Assembly (NCBI GenBank): GCA_036821825.1
Contig: DAISIV010000008.1
Span: 40,088 to 104,087, forward strand
Source: CAITZA01 sp937915285
GTDB taxonomy: Bacteria > Desulfobacterota > Desulfomonilia > Desulfomonilales > Desulfomonilaceae
DNA length: 64,000 nucleotides
Direction of reading: 5' to 3'
Positions 51,962 through 60,085 of this stretch are shown piece by piece; positions within the stretch are counted from its first letter, which is position 1; each line of letters begins with the position of its first letter. Under the pieces are notes generated by a model. The model was not told the DNA's origin. It did not search any database and worked only from the letters and a program-made list of their open reading frames with translations. A program made the position numbers and the translations under genes.

Positions 51962-54460
51962 TCAGCAATCACATCCCGAGGATTCAGGCTGCTCTTCTTC
52001 CTCTACTTCTTCCTCGTCCGGTCCCTCTTCAAATTCCTTGAGGCCCTTGGCCAGATCTTCGAGGCGTTTATCTACAAGGAAATTGACTGTCCCTTCCGGA
52101 TACAACCCTTCTGCATCTTTTTCACCGGCAGGAATGCCCGTCACAATTTCAATGCCCTGATCTACGGATTCCACAGCCCATACGCTGAAGGAACCGTCTT
52201 TTACCGAGTCAATCACTTCCTGGGCCAGAGCCAGGTCGCCAATGTTTGTGCGAGGAATCATGACGCCCTGTTTTCCGGTCAAGCCCTTTGCCTTGCAAAC
52301 CTTGTAAAAGCCCTCGATCTTCTGATTTACTCCTCCTATCGCCTGAACCTCTCCATGCTGGTTCACGCTACCGGTGACTGCTATTCCCTGGTCTATAGGC
52401 AAACCAGCCAACGAACTCATGAGGGCATACAGCTCGGTTGATGAGGCCGAATCTCCATCAACACCGGAATAGGACTGTTCGAATGTTATGCTGGCCGTGA
52501 GATTGAGAGGCTTGTTCTGCGCAAATCTATCACGGAGAAAGCCGGTGAGTATAAGCACACCCTTGTCATAACTCGATCCTGATAACTCCGCTTCTTTCTC
52601 TATGCTTATTATCCCGGATTTACCCATACTTGTCTTGACGGTGATGCGTGATGGACGTCCAAAAGAGAATTCTGGCAGGGAATATACGCTTAGTCCATTT
52701 ATTTGGCCTATTCTCCCACCCTGAGTGTCGATCATTATTATCCCGTCCTCAATGAATTCCTGGACCTTGTCCTCATACATGCTGACACGTTCTATGCGGT
52801 CCTTGTTTGCGCTTTCGACATTTTGAGCAGTGATCACCTCACATCCGGATTTACGCGCAACATGGTCAGACTCTCGTAACAAATCTGCAATCCGTTCGAA
52901 TTGCGCAGTGATCTTTTTCTTGCGGCCGGCCCACCGTATTGCCAGCTTGGCGACAGCCTCGACTGCCGAAGCGTCTGCTGGTAAAAGTCCTTCATCCTCA
53001 ATTATTCGCGCCAGAAAACCTACCAGTTTCTGAATGTTAGTCTCGCTGTTGGACATGGAAGAGTCAAAATCGGCCTTGATTTTGAATATCTTCCGGAAAT
53101 CTTCGTCATACCAGTGCAGAAGGTCATATATTTCAGGGTCCCCTATCATTATCACCTTGAGATTGATGGGGATGCTCTGAGGCTTGAGAGCAGAGTTGAA
53201 AATGAAACTGTAAGGCTCAGTCTGAATTTCTGTGACCTGATTTCTTAGACTTCGTTTGAGAGTCTGCCAACCGCCGGGCTCCATCAGAAGGTCACGAGAA
53301 TTTATGACAAGGTAGCCACCATTGGCTTTTAGCAGACTGCCCGCCTTAATGTGGCGATAATCCGAATACCATACCCCCTGTTGGTCGATCACTCTCTCAA
53401 TCGTCCCGAACAGGTTCCTGAATGTGGGGGTAGTTTCTACAACAACTGGAGGCTTGGTAGTCTCAGAATTATCTACAAGTACATTCACCTCATAATTGCG
53501 CAACTGGGAGGGGTCGGGGGGAAGCAATACCGGAGAACCTGCAGCCTCCTGTCCAGGTGGTGGAGTAACCAGACGCGGCCTGAATCTGTCCAGATGTAGC
53601 ATGATGTCGATTTCTATCTCATCAAGATAAATTTTTGCCGACTCCTCTTGCCTCTGTTCGCGGATTGGCGACAGAAGATCTTTCAGCAAAGGCTCCACCC
53701 ACTCCTTGCCAAGCTTCTCCAGATCTTCCTGAATGGTTTTGTCGATGTCCCTGGCCGCCTTGAATATTTTTTCCATCTCCTGCGAAAGTTCTTTGTATGT
53801 ATTCTTGAGCTTGGCGAGTTCGTCTCCCGAAAATTTACCTTCTTCGACCAGGGCTTCAAGTTGCTCTATCTTCATGGGATTGCCCACTATGACAGGAGCT
53901 AGGTCTGGACGCGTGAAAGGTCCGACTTGAACCTGAACCATCATGAAGTTCTGCGATGTAACCTTGGATTCAAAGTTCTTGAACAGGGCCTTCTGAGCCC
54001 CCATGTGTCTATTCACTATCTCGTTGCGCGCAGCCTGAAATTCTTCACTTTCAAAGATCGCAGGTATTTTCTTTTTGAGTGAGTTGACCAGATCGGAAAT
54101 CTGATCTCTGAATACTGATCCCTGACCGGCCGGAGTAGCAATAAGACGGGGTTGATCCACATTCTTGAAATTGTGGACATAGCAAAGATCATTTGGTATC
54201 GGCCCACCTACGTTAAATTCTTCGAGAAGTTTCGTTACAGTGACAGTCCTGCCTGTCCCGTTTATACCGGAGGCGAATATGTTATAGCCGTGACTTTTCA
54301 TGGCCAGTCCCAGGTTGATGGCCTTCACCGCCCTCTCTTGCCCTATGATGTCAGATTGCGCTACGACTGACGCAGTAGTTCCTGTGATCAGTCCTTCAGA
54401 CGGACCCAACCAGCTAAGATCCTGCCAAACCAGTTTGAGTTTTTCTTTTAAATCACTCAT
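51962..54460 (-). CDS. Lon-type ATP-dependent protease (LonB / AAA_32 family)
   Basis: 832 residues. N-terminal AAA_32 ATPase with Walker A GINGTGRT, where Arg replaces the usual Lys, a substitution I recall as usual in this family. A long coiled-coil segment (about 180-290) follows, then VINSRDLLMEPGGWQTLKR and MIGDPEIYDLL. The C-terminal S16 Lon protease domain has the catalytic Ser in GDSASSTELYALMSSLAGLP and the Lys in VNQKIEGF. The end is acidic and Cys-containing (EEEEQPESSGCDC). AGGGAA lies 7 nt before the ATG. Degrades misfolded or regulatory proteins; next to rpoH. Confidence 0.92.
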   Translation of the reverse strand: MSDLKEKLKLVWQDLSWLGPSEGLITGTTASVVAQSDIIGQERAVKAINLGLAMKSHGYNIFASGINGTGRTVTVTKLLEEFNVGGPIPNDLCYVHNFKNVDQPRLIATPAGQGSVFRDQISDLVNSLKKKIPAIFESEEFQAARNEIVNRHMGAQKALFKNFESKVTSQNFMMVQVQVGPFTRPDLAPVIVGNPMKIEQLEALVEEGKFSGDELAKLKNTYKELSQEMEKIFKAARDIDKTIQEDLEKLGKEWVEPLLKDLLSPIREQRQEESAKIYLDEIEIDIMLHLDRFRPRLVTPPPGQEAAGSPVLLPPDPSQLRNYEVNVLVDNSETTKPPVVVETTPTFRNLFGTIERVIDQQGVWYSDYRHIKAGSLLKANGGYLVINSRDLLMEPGGWQTLKRSLRNQVTEIQTEPYSFIFNSALKPQSIPINLKVIMIGDPEIYDLLHWYDEDFRKIFKIKADFDSSMSNSETNIQKLVGFLARIIEDEGLLPADASAVEAVAKLAIRWAGRKKKITAQFERIADLLRESDHVARKSGCEVITAQNVESANKDRIERVSMYEDKVQEFIEDGIIMIDTQGGRIGQINGLSVYSLPEFSFGRPSRITVKTSMGKSGIISIEKEAELSGSSYDKGVLILTGFLRDRFAQNKPLNLTASITFEQSYSGVDGDSASSTELYALMSSLAGLPIDQGIAVTGSVNQHGEVQAIGGVNQKIEGFYKVCKAKGLTGKQGVMIPRTNIGDLALAQEVIDSVKDGSFSVWAVESVDQGIEIVTGIPAGEKDAEGLYPEGTVNFLVDKRLEDLAKGLKEFEEGPDEEEVEEEEQPESSGCDC

Positions 54461-54547
54461 TATTGCATTCCCTATGAATTAAGTTTATGAAAAAGGGGCT
54501 TTTTTTAAGTAGTTGTTTGCCAATCCCACAATTCCCCGAACAACTTC

Positions 54548-55156
54548 TCAGGATTGACTGGCTCCAAAAAGCTCTGCATCAACCAATTCTATCAGAATGT
54601 GTTCGACTACGATTTGGGTCTCCTGGACCCTGGGAGTTACGGAACCGTGAACAGACAGATAAAGGTCACTGACTTCTTTCATGGGTGCTTCAGGCGGTCC
54701 GCCCAGCCCAATGGTGGTCAAACCCATTTTTCGGGCCATACCTAGCCCTTTTACGACATTCACCGATGAGCCTGAGGTGCTTATGCCTAAAGCCACGTCA
54801 CCATTTCTGCCAATCGCTTTTATTTGTTTTTCAAATATCTCTGAAAAATCGTAATCGTTCCCTATAGCGGTCAGGACCGAAGTGTCAGTTGTTAGAGCAA
54901 TTGCGCTCAGAGGTGGCCGTTCAGTCAGGTAACGGTTGACAAACTCTGCGGCGAGATGCTGGGCATCAGCGGCAGACCCCCCGTTACCGAATATTAAAAG
55001 CTTGCCTTGGCTCTTCATACATTCAGCGATTGTTTTGACACACTTTTCAAGAATCGGTGTCTGGTCCTCCAGAAAACGCTGTTTCACCCTGATGCTGTCT
55101 TCAAAAATTTCCTTGATCCTGTCTTTCAAAGCGCCTACCACCTGTTCATCGGTCAA
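54548..55156 (-). CDS. gmhA: Sedoheptulose 7-phosphate isomerase (SIS domain)
   Basis: 202 residues. First step of heptose synthesis for the LPS inner core: sedoheptulose-7-P to heptose-7-P. The SIS fold shows LLIFGNGGSAADAQHLAAEFVNRY, ALTTDTSVLTAIGNDYDFSEIFEKQI, GISTSGSSVNVVKGL and a C-terminal helix TPRVQETQIVVEHILIELVD with the catalytic Glu and His. The start is a TTG at 55156 with weak ribosome-binding sequence, and may be a few codons further in. Complements the KDO and Lpt genes at 14-17 kb. Confidence 0.92.
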   Translation of the reverse strand: MTDEQVVGALKDRIKEIFEDSIRVKQRFLEDQTPILEKCVKTIAECMKSQGKLLIFGNGGSAADAQHLAAEFVNRYLTERPPLSAIALTTDTSVLTAIGNDYDFSEIFEKQIKAIGRNGDVALGISTSGSSVNVVKGLGMARKMGLTTIGLGGPPEAPMKEVSDLYLSVHGSVTPRVQETQIVVEHILIELVDAELFGASQS

Positions 55157-55564
55157 AGCTATTTCTATTCATGTATTCACCTACATGATTTATCACAATA
55201 AGCTCTTAATATGAATCTATAAATGATATCTTGATCCACACAAAAGGCCCCTGTAAACACTGACGGGTCTATCTAGCAAATTTTTTTATTTAATTTGGAA
55301 AAAATATGGATTTAAAACCTGACAACTTGTTAAATTGCCTTATGGAGCATAAGGATCGGCTCCTTGACAAAACAGGACCTAATGAGGTCTAAATTGTCTT
55401 CCTGGATTTGTGCCTGAGAGGAACTTTTTGGCCCCGGATTTCAACTTTCCGAAGCCCACTGTTTGCCGGCGTAAATTCTTTTTAACCAGTTCATGGAATA
55501 GATAGCGTCTTACTGTCATCTCAGAACAGAGGGTGGAAATGGTACCACTATCCCAGAGGTATTT
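55157..55564. other. Intergenic region between gmhA and the RNase gene
   Basis: 408 nt, divergent, AT-rich between 55280 and 55330. A 28-codon ORF (55306-55392) and a sequence faintly like a T-box motif (55530-55546) were considered and not accepted. GAGG at 55555 is the ribosome-binding site of the RNase gene. Confidence 0.5.
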
Positions 55565-57565
55565 ATGAATTTTTCGAGATTCGACATTATTGATTACTTC
55601 GACAACGCAAAAGTCACCTGTGGTGTGGTCATGGGGTTTGAGGAGAACCGCCTGAAGCTTCTGAATGACATGGGCAAGGATGTCAAGATATCAGCGGCTA
55701 GAGTTTTGACACACGGTGTTGACAGAATGCTCAATGATCAGTCCTCCCGGGCTGATCTCGTCTCCAGGCTTAAGGAAATCAATGCCATCAGGGAGTCATT
55801 GAAGGCGCAGATCGATCTCAAAGAGCTTTGGGAAGTGATAGGTCAGGAAGAGTCTGAGTTCGCCATAAATGATCTTGCCGAACTGGTATTTGGATCAAGG
55901 AATGATACTAACTCCACGTCCGCGCTACTCAGGGCGGTAATAGAAGACAAGACCTATTTCAAATCCAAGCCTGGAGTAGTAGAAGTTTTATCACCGGAAC
56001 AGGTGGAGCATGAGATAACAAGAAGACTCAAGGAGCTGGAGAGAAAACAGACAGTTGCAACCTATGCCGGATTTCTGGCAAGAATCAGGGATTCGCTTCC
56101 AGTCAGTCCTGAAGACGTCCCCAAGAGTCTTGTGCAAACGCTCGAAAACGCAGCCTACCTTGGTAGGGAATGGAACACTGTTAAGAAAGTCAGGGACATT
56201 TTCAACCAGGCCGGACTGAACGGCACGTGGGACCCCTTCAGGGTTCTCGTGACATTGGGGGTCTGGTCGCAGGATGAAAACATCAGGCTTAAAGCGGAAG
56301 CCGTTCCTGTCCATTTTTCGACTGACATCGTAGCCGAGGCCGAAAAGGCCGCCTCAAGGCCACTGCCAGAGGAGGTTCAAGCCTATTATGGGGAAGGTGT
56401 TATCTCGATAGATTCCTCATATACACGCGATGTCGATGACGCCATCTCAATGGAGCTAGACGGCGACGATATTCTTGTCGGAGTTCATATCACTGATGTT
56501 ACGCATTTCATAGACAGGGATTCGGAATTAGAGAAAGACATACGCCAGAGAGCCACCTCCATTTACTTTCCTGACCTCATGATTCCGATGATGCCGCCAG
56601 TTCTGTCGGAATTCTCAGCTAGCCTGACTCATGAAGAGAAAAGACCCGCGGTAAGTGTTGTGGCAAGATTCGGCCCTGACCTCAAAATGAGGGACTACAA
56701 AATTTTACGATCTATCGTCCGGGTTGAGCAGGCCCTGACATACGAAGAAGCTGACCGCCTGATTGTTGAGCCAGGCTCCAAAGAGTCAAAAATGCTGGAA
56801 GTGGCATTGGCTTTGCGATCCCAGAGACTGGCCGCCGGCGCCCTGATTTTCCGTGATCCCGAGCTATCTGTACATGTCGATACCTCCTCAGGTGAGATAG
56901 AAGTATCTGTCAGGGACAGGGAAAACCCTTCGCAGATTCTGGTCTCAGAATTGATGATCATGGCAAACAGCCTGTTCGCTCAATTTCTTAAAGAGCGCAA
57001 CATTCCAGCCATTTACAGGAGTCAACCACCTCCACTTGAACATGTGGAACTTTCGGAAAAATACGATCCGGTGTCCTCATACAGGAGCAAGAAGGTACTT
57101 GCTCGGGGATCTTTGGGATTGACCCCTGAAGCGCATTCTTCATTGGGACTGCCACTTTATATTACCGCCACATCACCTCTGAGACGTTACACCGATCTCC
57201 TGATGCAAAGGCAGATCAAGTCTGCCCTGAATGCCGCAGAACCTCCATTGGATTCGGAGGAACTGGATCTTATATTATCTGAAATATCTTACAGGCTGGA
57301 CAGGGCGGCTATTCTGGAAAGAGAAAGATTGCGTTATTATTTTCTCAAATTCCTGTCTACCAAGAAAGATCAGGAATTCGAACTTATAGTGCTTCATCGT
57401 TTTCCCCGTTTCTATCTGGCCCAGATAACCGTTTACGGATTCAATGCGGCCCTGCTAACGGCCTCTAACAACAATCTCACGGCCTATGACAGGGTCGTCG
57501 GCAAGATTGAGAAAGTAAATCCGAGGGCCGACAGGTTAACCATGACACTGGTGAGGCATTTGTAA
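55565..57565 (+). CDS. Exoribonuclease, RNase II/R family
   Basis: 666 residues. The RNB catalytic domain covers about 270-590: VISIDSSYTRDVDDAISMELDGDDILVGVHITDVTHFI carries the Asp cluster that binds the metal, followed by FPDLMIPMMPPVLSE, and later the RNB end ATSPLRRYTDLLMQRQI. A small N-terminal OB-like module (VTCGVVMGFEENRLKLLNDMGKDVKI) and an S1-like C-terminus are present but short. It degrades single-stranded RNA 3' to 5'. Nearer in length to RNase II (640) than to RNase R (810). GAGG precedes the ATG by 5-6 nt. Confidence 0.92.
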   Translation: MNFSRFDIIDYFDNAKVTCGVVMGFEENRLKLLNDMGKDVKISAARVLTHGVDRMLNDQSSRADLVSRLKEINAIRESLKAQIDLKELWEVIGQEESEFAINDLAELVFGSRNDTNSTSALLRAVIEDKTYFKSKPGVVEVLSPEQVEHEITRRLKELERKQTVATYAGFLARIRDSLPVSPEDVPKSLVQTLENAAYLGREWNTVKKVRDIFNQAGLNGTWDPFRVLVTLGVWSQDENIRLKAEAVPVHFSTDIVAEAEKAASRPLPEEVQAYYGEGVISIDSSYTRDVDDAISMELDGDDILVGVHITDVTHFIDRDSELEKDIRQRATSIYFPDLMIPMMPPVLSEFSASLTHEEKRPAVSVVARFGPDLKMRDYKILRSIVRVEQALTYEEADRLIVEPGSKESKMLEVALALRSQRLAAGALIFRDPELSVHVDTSSGEIEVSVRDRENPSQILVSELMIMANSLFAQFLKERNIPAIYRSQPPPLEHVELSEKYDPVSSYRSKKVLARGSLGLTPEAHSSLGLPLYITATSPLRRYTDLLMQRQIKSALNAAEPPLDSEELDLILSEISYRLDRAAILERERLRYYFLKFLSTKKDQEFELIVLHRFPRFYLAQITVYGFNAALLTASNNNLTAYDRVVGKIEKVNPRADRLTMTLVRHL

Positions 57566-57675
57566 TACACATTTCTCTTGGTGGCAGCTAATCAAGGTAA
57601 AGCGGCGCGCTGTGAACAAGCTCTTGGCCTATAATCGCCAAACCTAAAAACTAATCGGACGTTATCGAATCTGAC

Positions 57676-58272
57676 ATGACCAGCAAAAAGATCCTTTATC
57701 ATTCAATAGACGCATTCGAGGAAGAACTGGCAAGAGTCATTTCGGGCAGGCCAAAGATGAAATTGCCGGGAGATGGCCTGATAAGCGCTGCTGTCCTGGT
57801 CCCCCTTTTCGAAAAGGAAGGCTTACCTCATATTCTTCTGACAAAGCGTTCGGATCAGGTTGAGCATCACAGGGGCGAGATTTCGTTCCCGGGTGGGAAG
57901 CTGGACCCCACTGACCGCAACGAAGAACACTGCGCGCTCAGGGAAACCTCAGAAGAGGTAGGGATAAAGACCGCTGACATTAGGGTAATCGGAGAGCTTG
58001 ACGACTTCTACACAGTTGCGACAAAATTCCGTGTTTCACCATTTGTTGGTGTAATTCCGTATCCTTATGAGTTCAAAACCAGCGAAAGGGAGATAGCCGG
58101 GTTGCTAGCCGTACCGCTGGAGGTATTTTTTGACCCGCAGCGTCGCTCAGAGGATACCTGGATTATCAAAGGAGAACCGATAGAGGTCATCTCTTACAGA
58201 TGGAACGGCCACAATATCTGGGGAGCTACCGCACGTATACTGAAGCACATGGTCGAACTGGTGGATGACTAG
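57676..58272 (+). CDS. nudL: Nudix hydrolase, CoA pyrophosphatase type
   Basis: 198 residues. The Nudix box reads GGKLDPTDRNEEHCALRETSEEVGI (REUxEExGU satisfied by RETSEEVGI), preceded by the NudL/CoAse mark LTKRSDQVEHHRGEISFPGG. It hydrolyses CoA or its derivatives to 3',5'-ADP and acylphosphopantetheine. Cytosolic. The gene lies 110 nt after the RNase gene and may share its transcript. Family placement rests on the LLTKR...H.G...FPGG spacing, which is typical. Confidence 0.88.
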   Translation: MTSKKILYHSIDAFEEELARVISGRPKMKLPGDGLISAAVLVPLFEKEGLPHILLTKRSDQVEHHRGEISFPGGKLDPTDRNEEHCALRETSEEVGIKTADIRVIGELDDFYTVATKFRVSPFVGVIPYPYEFKTSEREIAGLLAVPLEVFFDPQRRSEDTWIIKGEPIEVISYRWNGHNIWGATARILKHMVELVDD

Positions 58273-58418
58273 ATTTGCACCGTCTGGACTTGGTAGAACC
58301 TATGTTCGGAGTGAGTAAGGGCCGTTTTCAATGGTTATACAGCCGCCTGCATGCGAACTTTACGGTGGGCTTGTAAGACGGGCCCGCACACTGTTGTGGA
58401 TATTGAGAGAGGAGTCGA

Positions 58419-59027
58419 ATGATGCTGGATATTGAGAATTATCCCAAGGATTTCAAAGAATGTGTTGAATTCCACGGTCACGTCTGTCCAGGCTTGGCTA
58501 TAGGTTACGCTGCAGTAAAAGCCGGTCAGAAAATAGTTCAGATGAACGCGTCCGAGGATGAAGAAATAGTCACGGTTGTCGAAAATGATTCTTGTGCGGT
58601 GGATGCAGTCCAGAAATTGCTGGGATGCACTTTTGGGAAAGGAAACCTTGTTTTCAGGGACTGGGGCAAGCAGGTTTACACATTTTACGACAGGACTTCT
58701 GGCAAAGCTGTCAGAGTCGCTCTCAAAGGTGAAATGCCCCTGCGTTCAACCATGAGATCATTACGCCAAAAAATCGATTCAGGGATTGCGACTCCCGAAG
58801 AAATTGAGGAATTCAAGAAACTGCGAAACAGGTCCATCACATTATTGATCAAGTCTGACCCGTCCGAGATTTTTGAAATCACGGAAATAGATACGCCACC
58901 TCCACCGGAAGCAGTCATCGTCGAAACCAGGGCCTGTTCAATATGTGGCGAACACGCAATGGTCAGCCGCATGGTTAAAAGAGGCAACAACATGATTTGC
59001 AAACAGTGCGAAATCGAAGTAAGCTAA
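58419..59027 (+). CDS. FmdE-family protein with C-terminal zinc ribbon
   Basis: 202 residues. The FmdE domain (1-140) starts EFHGHVCPGLAIGYAAVKAG and contains VENDSCAVDAVQKLLGCTFGKGNL, both diagnostic; its Cys and His residues bind metal. The C-terminal 30 residues form a four-Cys zinc ribbon (CSICGEHAMVSRM ... MICKQCEIEVS). FmdE was first linked to formylmethanofuran dehydrogenase, but stand-alone versions are common in sulfate reducers and syntrophs with no fwd genes. A role in molybdenum/tungsten enzyme maturation or metal handling is inference. GAGAGGAG lies just upstream of the ATG. Confidence 0.88.
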   Translation: MMLDIENYPKDFKECVEFHGHVCPGLAIGYAAVKAGQKIVQMNASEDEEIVTVVENDSCAVDAVQKLLGCTFGKGNLVFRDWGKQVYTFYDRTSGKAVRVALKGEMPLRSTMRSLRQKIDSGIATPEEIEEFKKLRNRSITLLIKSDPSEIFEITEIDTPPPPEAVIVETRACSICGEHAMVSRMVKRGNNMICKQCEIEVS

Positions 59028-59094
59028 AAATGGTTTCCAGAATGCGGTTAAACGCCCACTCCGCGGCATCCTGACGCTTCGAGGCCAGGCCCAA

Positions 59095-59760
59095 ATGAGA
59101 ATATCCGAGCATCTTTATTTGTTTCTTTGGTCAAACCCCAGGGAGAACAATTGCAATACTATTGTAATTGATGGAAAGGTTCCCCTCATCATCGACCCAG
59201 GACTGGCTAAACATGTCGGTAGCCTGTTCCAGAAAATCCAACAGGACGGTTTCGATCCACAAAAACTCAAACTGGTAATCTGCACTCACGGGCATCCGGA
59301 TCATCTCGAGGGAGCGCTACCCCTCAAAAAAGCCGGAGTCAAGTTCGCCATGTCCCTTGAGGAAGAAAGGTACATTATTGACGCCGGAACTGCCTGGTAC
59401 GCAAGTCACGGGAAAAAGATGCCCGCGCTCGATATTGATTTTTACCTGCGAGATGGAAACCTGACCCTCGGCAAACATGATTTCGAGATCATCATGACCC
59501 CAGGGCACAGTCCCGGTGGAATCAGCATTTACTGGCCAAAATACAAGGTCCTGTTTACTGGGGACACTGTGTTCATGAAGAGCGTGGGCAGAGTCGATCT
59601 ACCTGGTGGAAACCCCAAACTGCTCAAAAAGAGTGTTGATGAATTATCCAGGCTCAAGATCGAATTGCTGGTTCCCGGCCACGGACCTGCAGTTCAGGGC
59701 GCGCCCAATGTTCAGGCTAACTTTGAATTCATCAAAAAGATGCTTGCAAGCATAAACTGA
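59095..59760 (+). CDS. MBL-fold metallo-hydrolase
   Basis: 221 residues. The binuclear metal motif is CTHGHPDHLEGAL (HxHxDH near residue 65), followed by the second His in TPGHSPGGISIYW, Asp in FTGDTVF and the last His in VPGHGPAVQG. It resembles glyoxalase II-like hydrolases. Sixty-seven nt after the FmdE gene, so the two probably share a transcript. Substrate unknown. Confidence 0.88.
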   Translation: MRISEHLYLFLWSNPRENNCNTIVIDGKVPLIIDPGLAKHVGSLFQKIQQDGFDPQKLKLVICTHGHPDHLEGALPLKKAGVKFAMSLEEERYIIDAGTAWYASHGKKMPALDIDFYLRDGNLTLGKHDFEIIMTPGHSPGGISIYWPKYKVLFTGDTVFMKSVGRVDLPGGNPKLLKKSVDELSRLKIELLVPGHGPAVQGAPNVQANFEFIKKMLASIN

Positions 59761-59974
59761 CCATGTTCAAATTTTCGGCGCCCTGCGCAATTTTTTATAC
59801 GTACAAATAAAATGATATTCCAATATGTTAGGAAGTTGCAAACACGATGTTCAAATTTTTTTACAAAAACAGGGCGATCAATTTTGATGGCGTTTTTGGT
59901 CTCTCGCTCTGCGGGTCCATCTAACTTGTTAGTTTTATTAGGCTTAAAGTTTAAACTCAGCACTATTTGGATCA

Positions 59975-59990
59975 TGGCACGTGCATTGCA
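59975..59990 (+). promoter_or_regulatory. Consensus sigma-54 (-24/-12) promoter
   Basis: TGGCACGTGCATTGCA: TGGCACG, four bases, TTGCA, a full match to the RpoN consensus, with GG (59976-59977) and GC (59988-59989) separated by exactly 10 nt. The start site should fall near 60000. It needs an AAA+ activator; the palindrome AGTTTAAACT 17 nt upstream is closer than a usual enhancer, and no other candidate stands out. It is the only clear sigma-54 site I found. Confidence 0.8.
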
Positions 59991-59999
59991 TATCTCCTT

Positions 60000-60056
60000 A
60001 GACAAGAAAAGAATCTTTTCCTCCTACGCCAACTGCTGAGTCAGTTGGTTTTTTTT
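60000..60056 (+). ncRNA. Candidate short sigma-54-dependent RNA or attenuated leader
   Basis: Predicted from a sigma-54 start near 60000 to the terminator T-run at 60056, about 56 nt. It can fold into hairpin GAAAAG-AAT-CTTTTC (60006-60020) and the terminator stem. It may be a tiny RNA or a leader that limits expression of the gene at 60086. No expression evidence; this is inferred from promoter and terminator alone. Confidence 0.45.
60029..60056 (+). terminator. Strong intrinsic terminator inside the leader of the FG-GAP gene
   Basis: CCAACTG (60029-60035) pairs with CAGTTGG (60042-60048) around CTGAGT, followed by eight Ts. It is 30 nt before the ATG at 60086 and some 30-50 nt after the predicted sigma-54 start. 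Confidence 0.9.
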
Positions 60057-60085
60057 TAGGTAGATACGAGGATCGTCAAAACACA

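Larger units (their letters stand above)
59761..60085. other. Intergenic region with sigma-54 promoter and terminator
   Basis: 325 nt between the MBL gene and the exported FG-GAP gene. It contains a palindrome AGTTTAAACT (59948-59957), a consensus -24/-12 promoter (59975-59990), a small hairpin (60006-60020) and a strong terminator (60029-60056). No credible protein gene lies in it. Confidence 0.7.

Noticed and set aside
55306..55392. A 28-codon ORF in the gmhA/RNase intergenic region, possibly a leader peptide.
   Set aside because: Too short to judge, only a weak GGA upstream, and no run of one regulatory codon.
55530..55546. AGGGTGGAAATGGTACC, faintly like the conserved T-box sequence.
   Set aside because: T-boxes are rare in this group, the downstream gene is not an aminoacyl-tRNA or amino-acid gene, and the match is broken by inserted bases.
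59812..60039. A 75-codon plus-strand ORF across the sigma-54 promoter.
   Set aside because: No ribosome-binding site, odd composition, and it contains the promoter and part of the terminator region.
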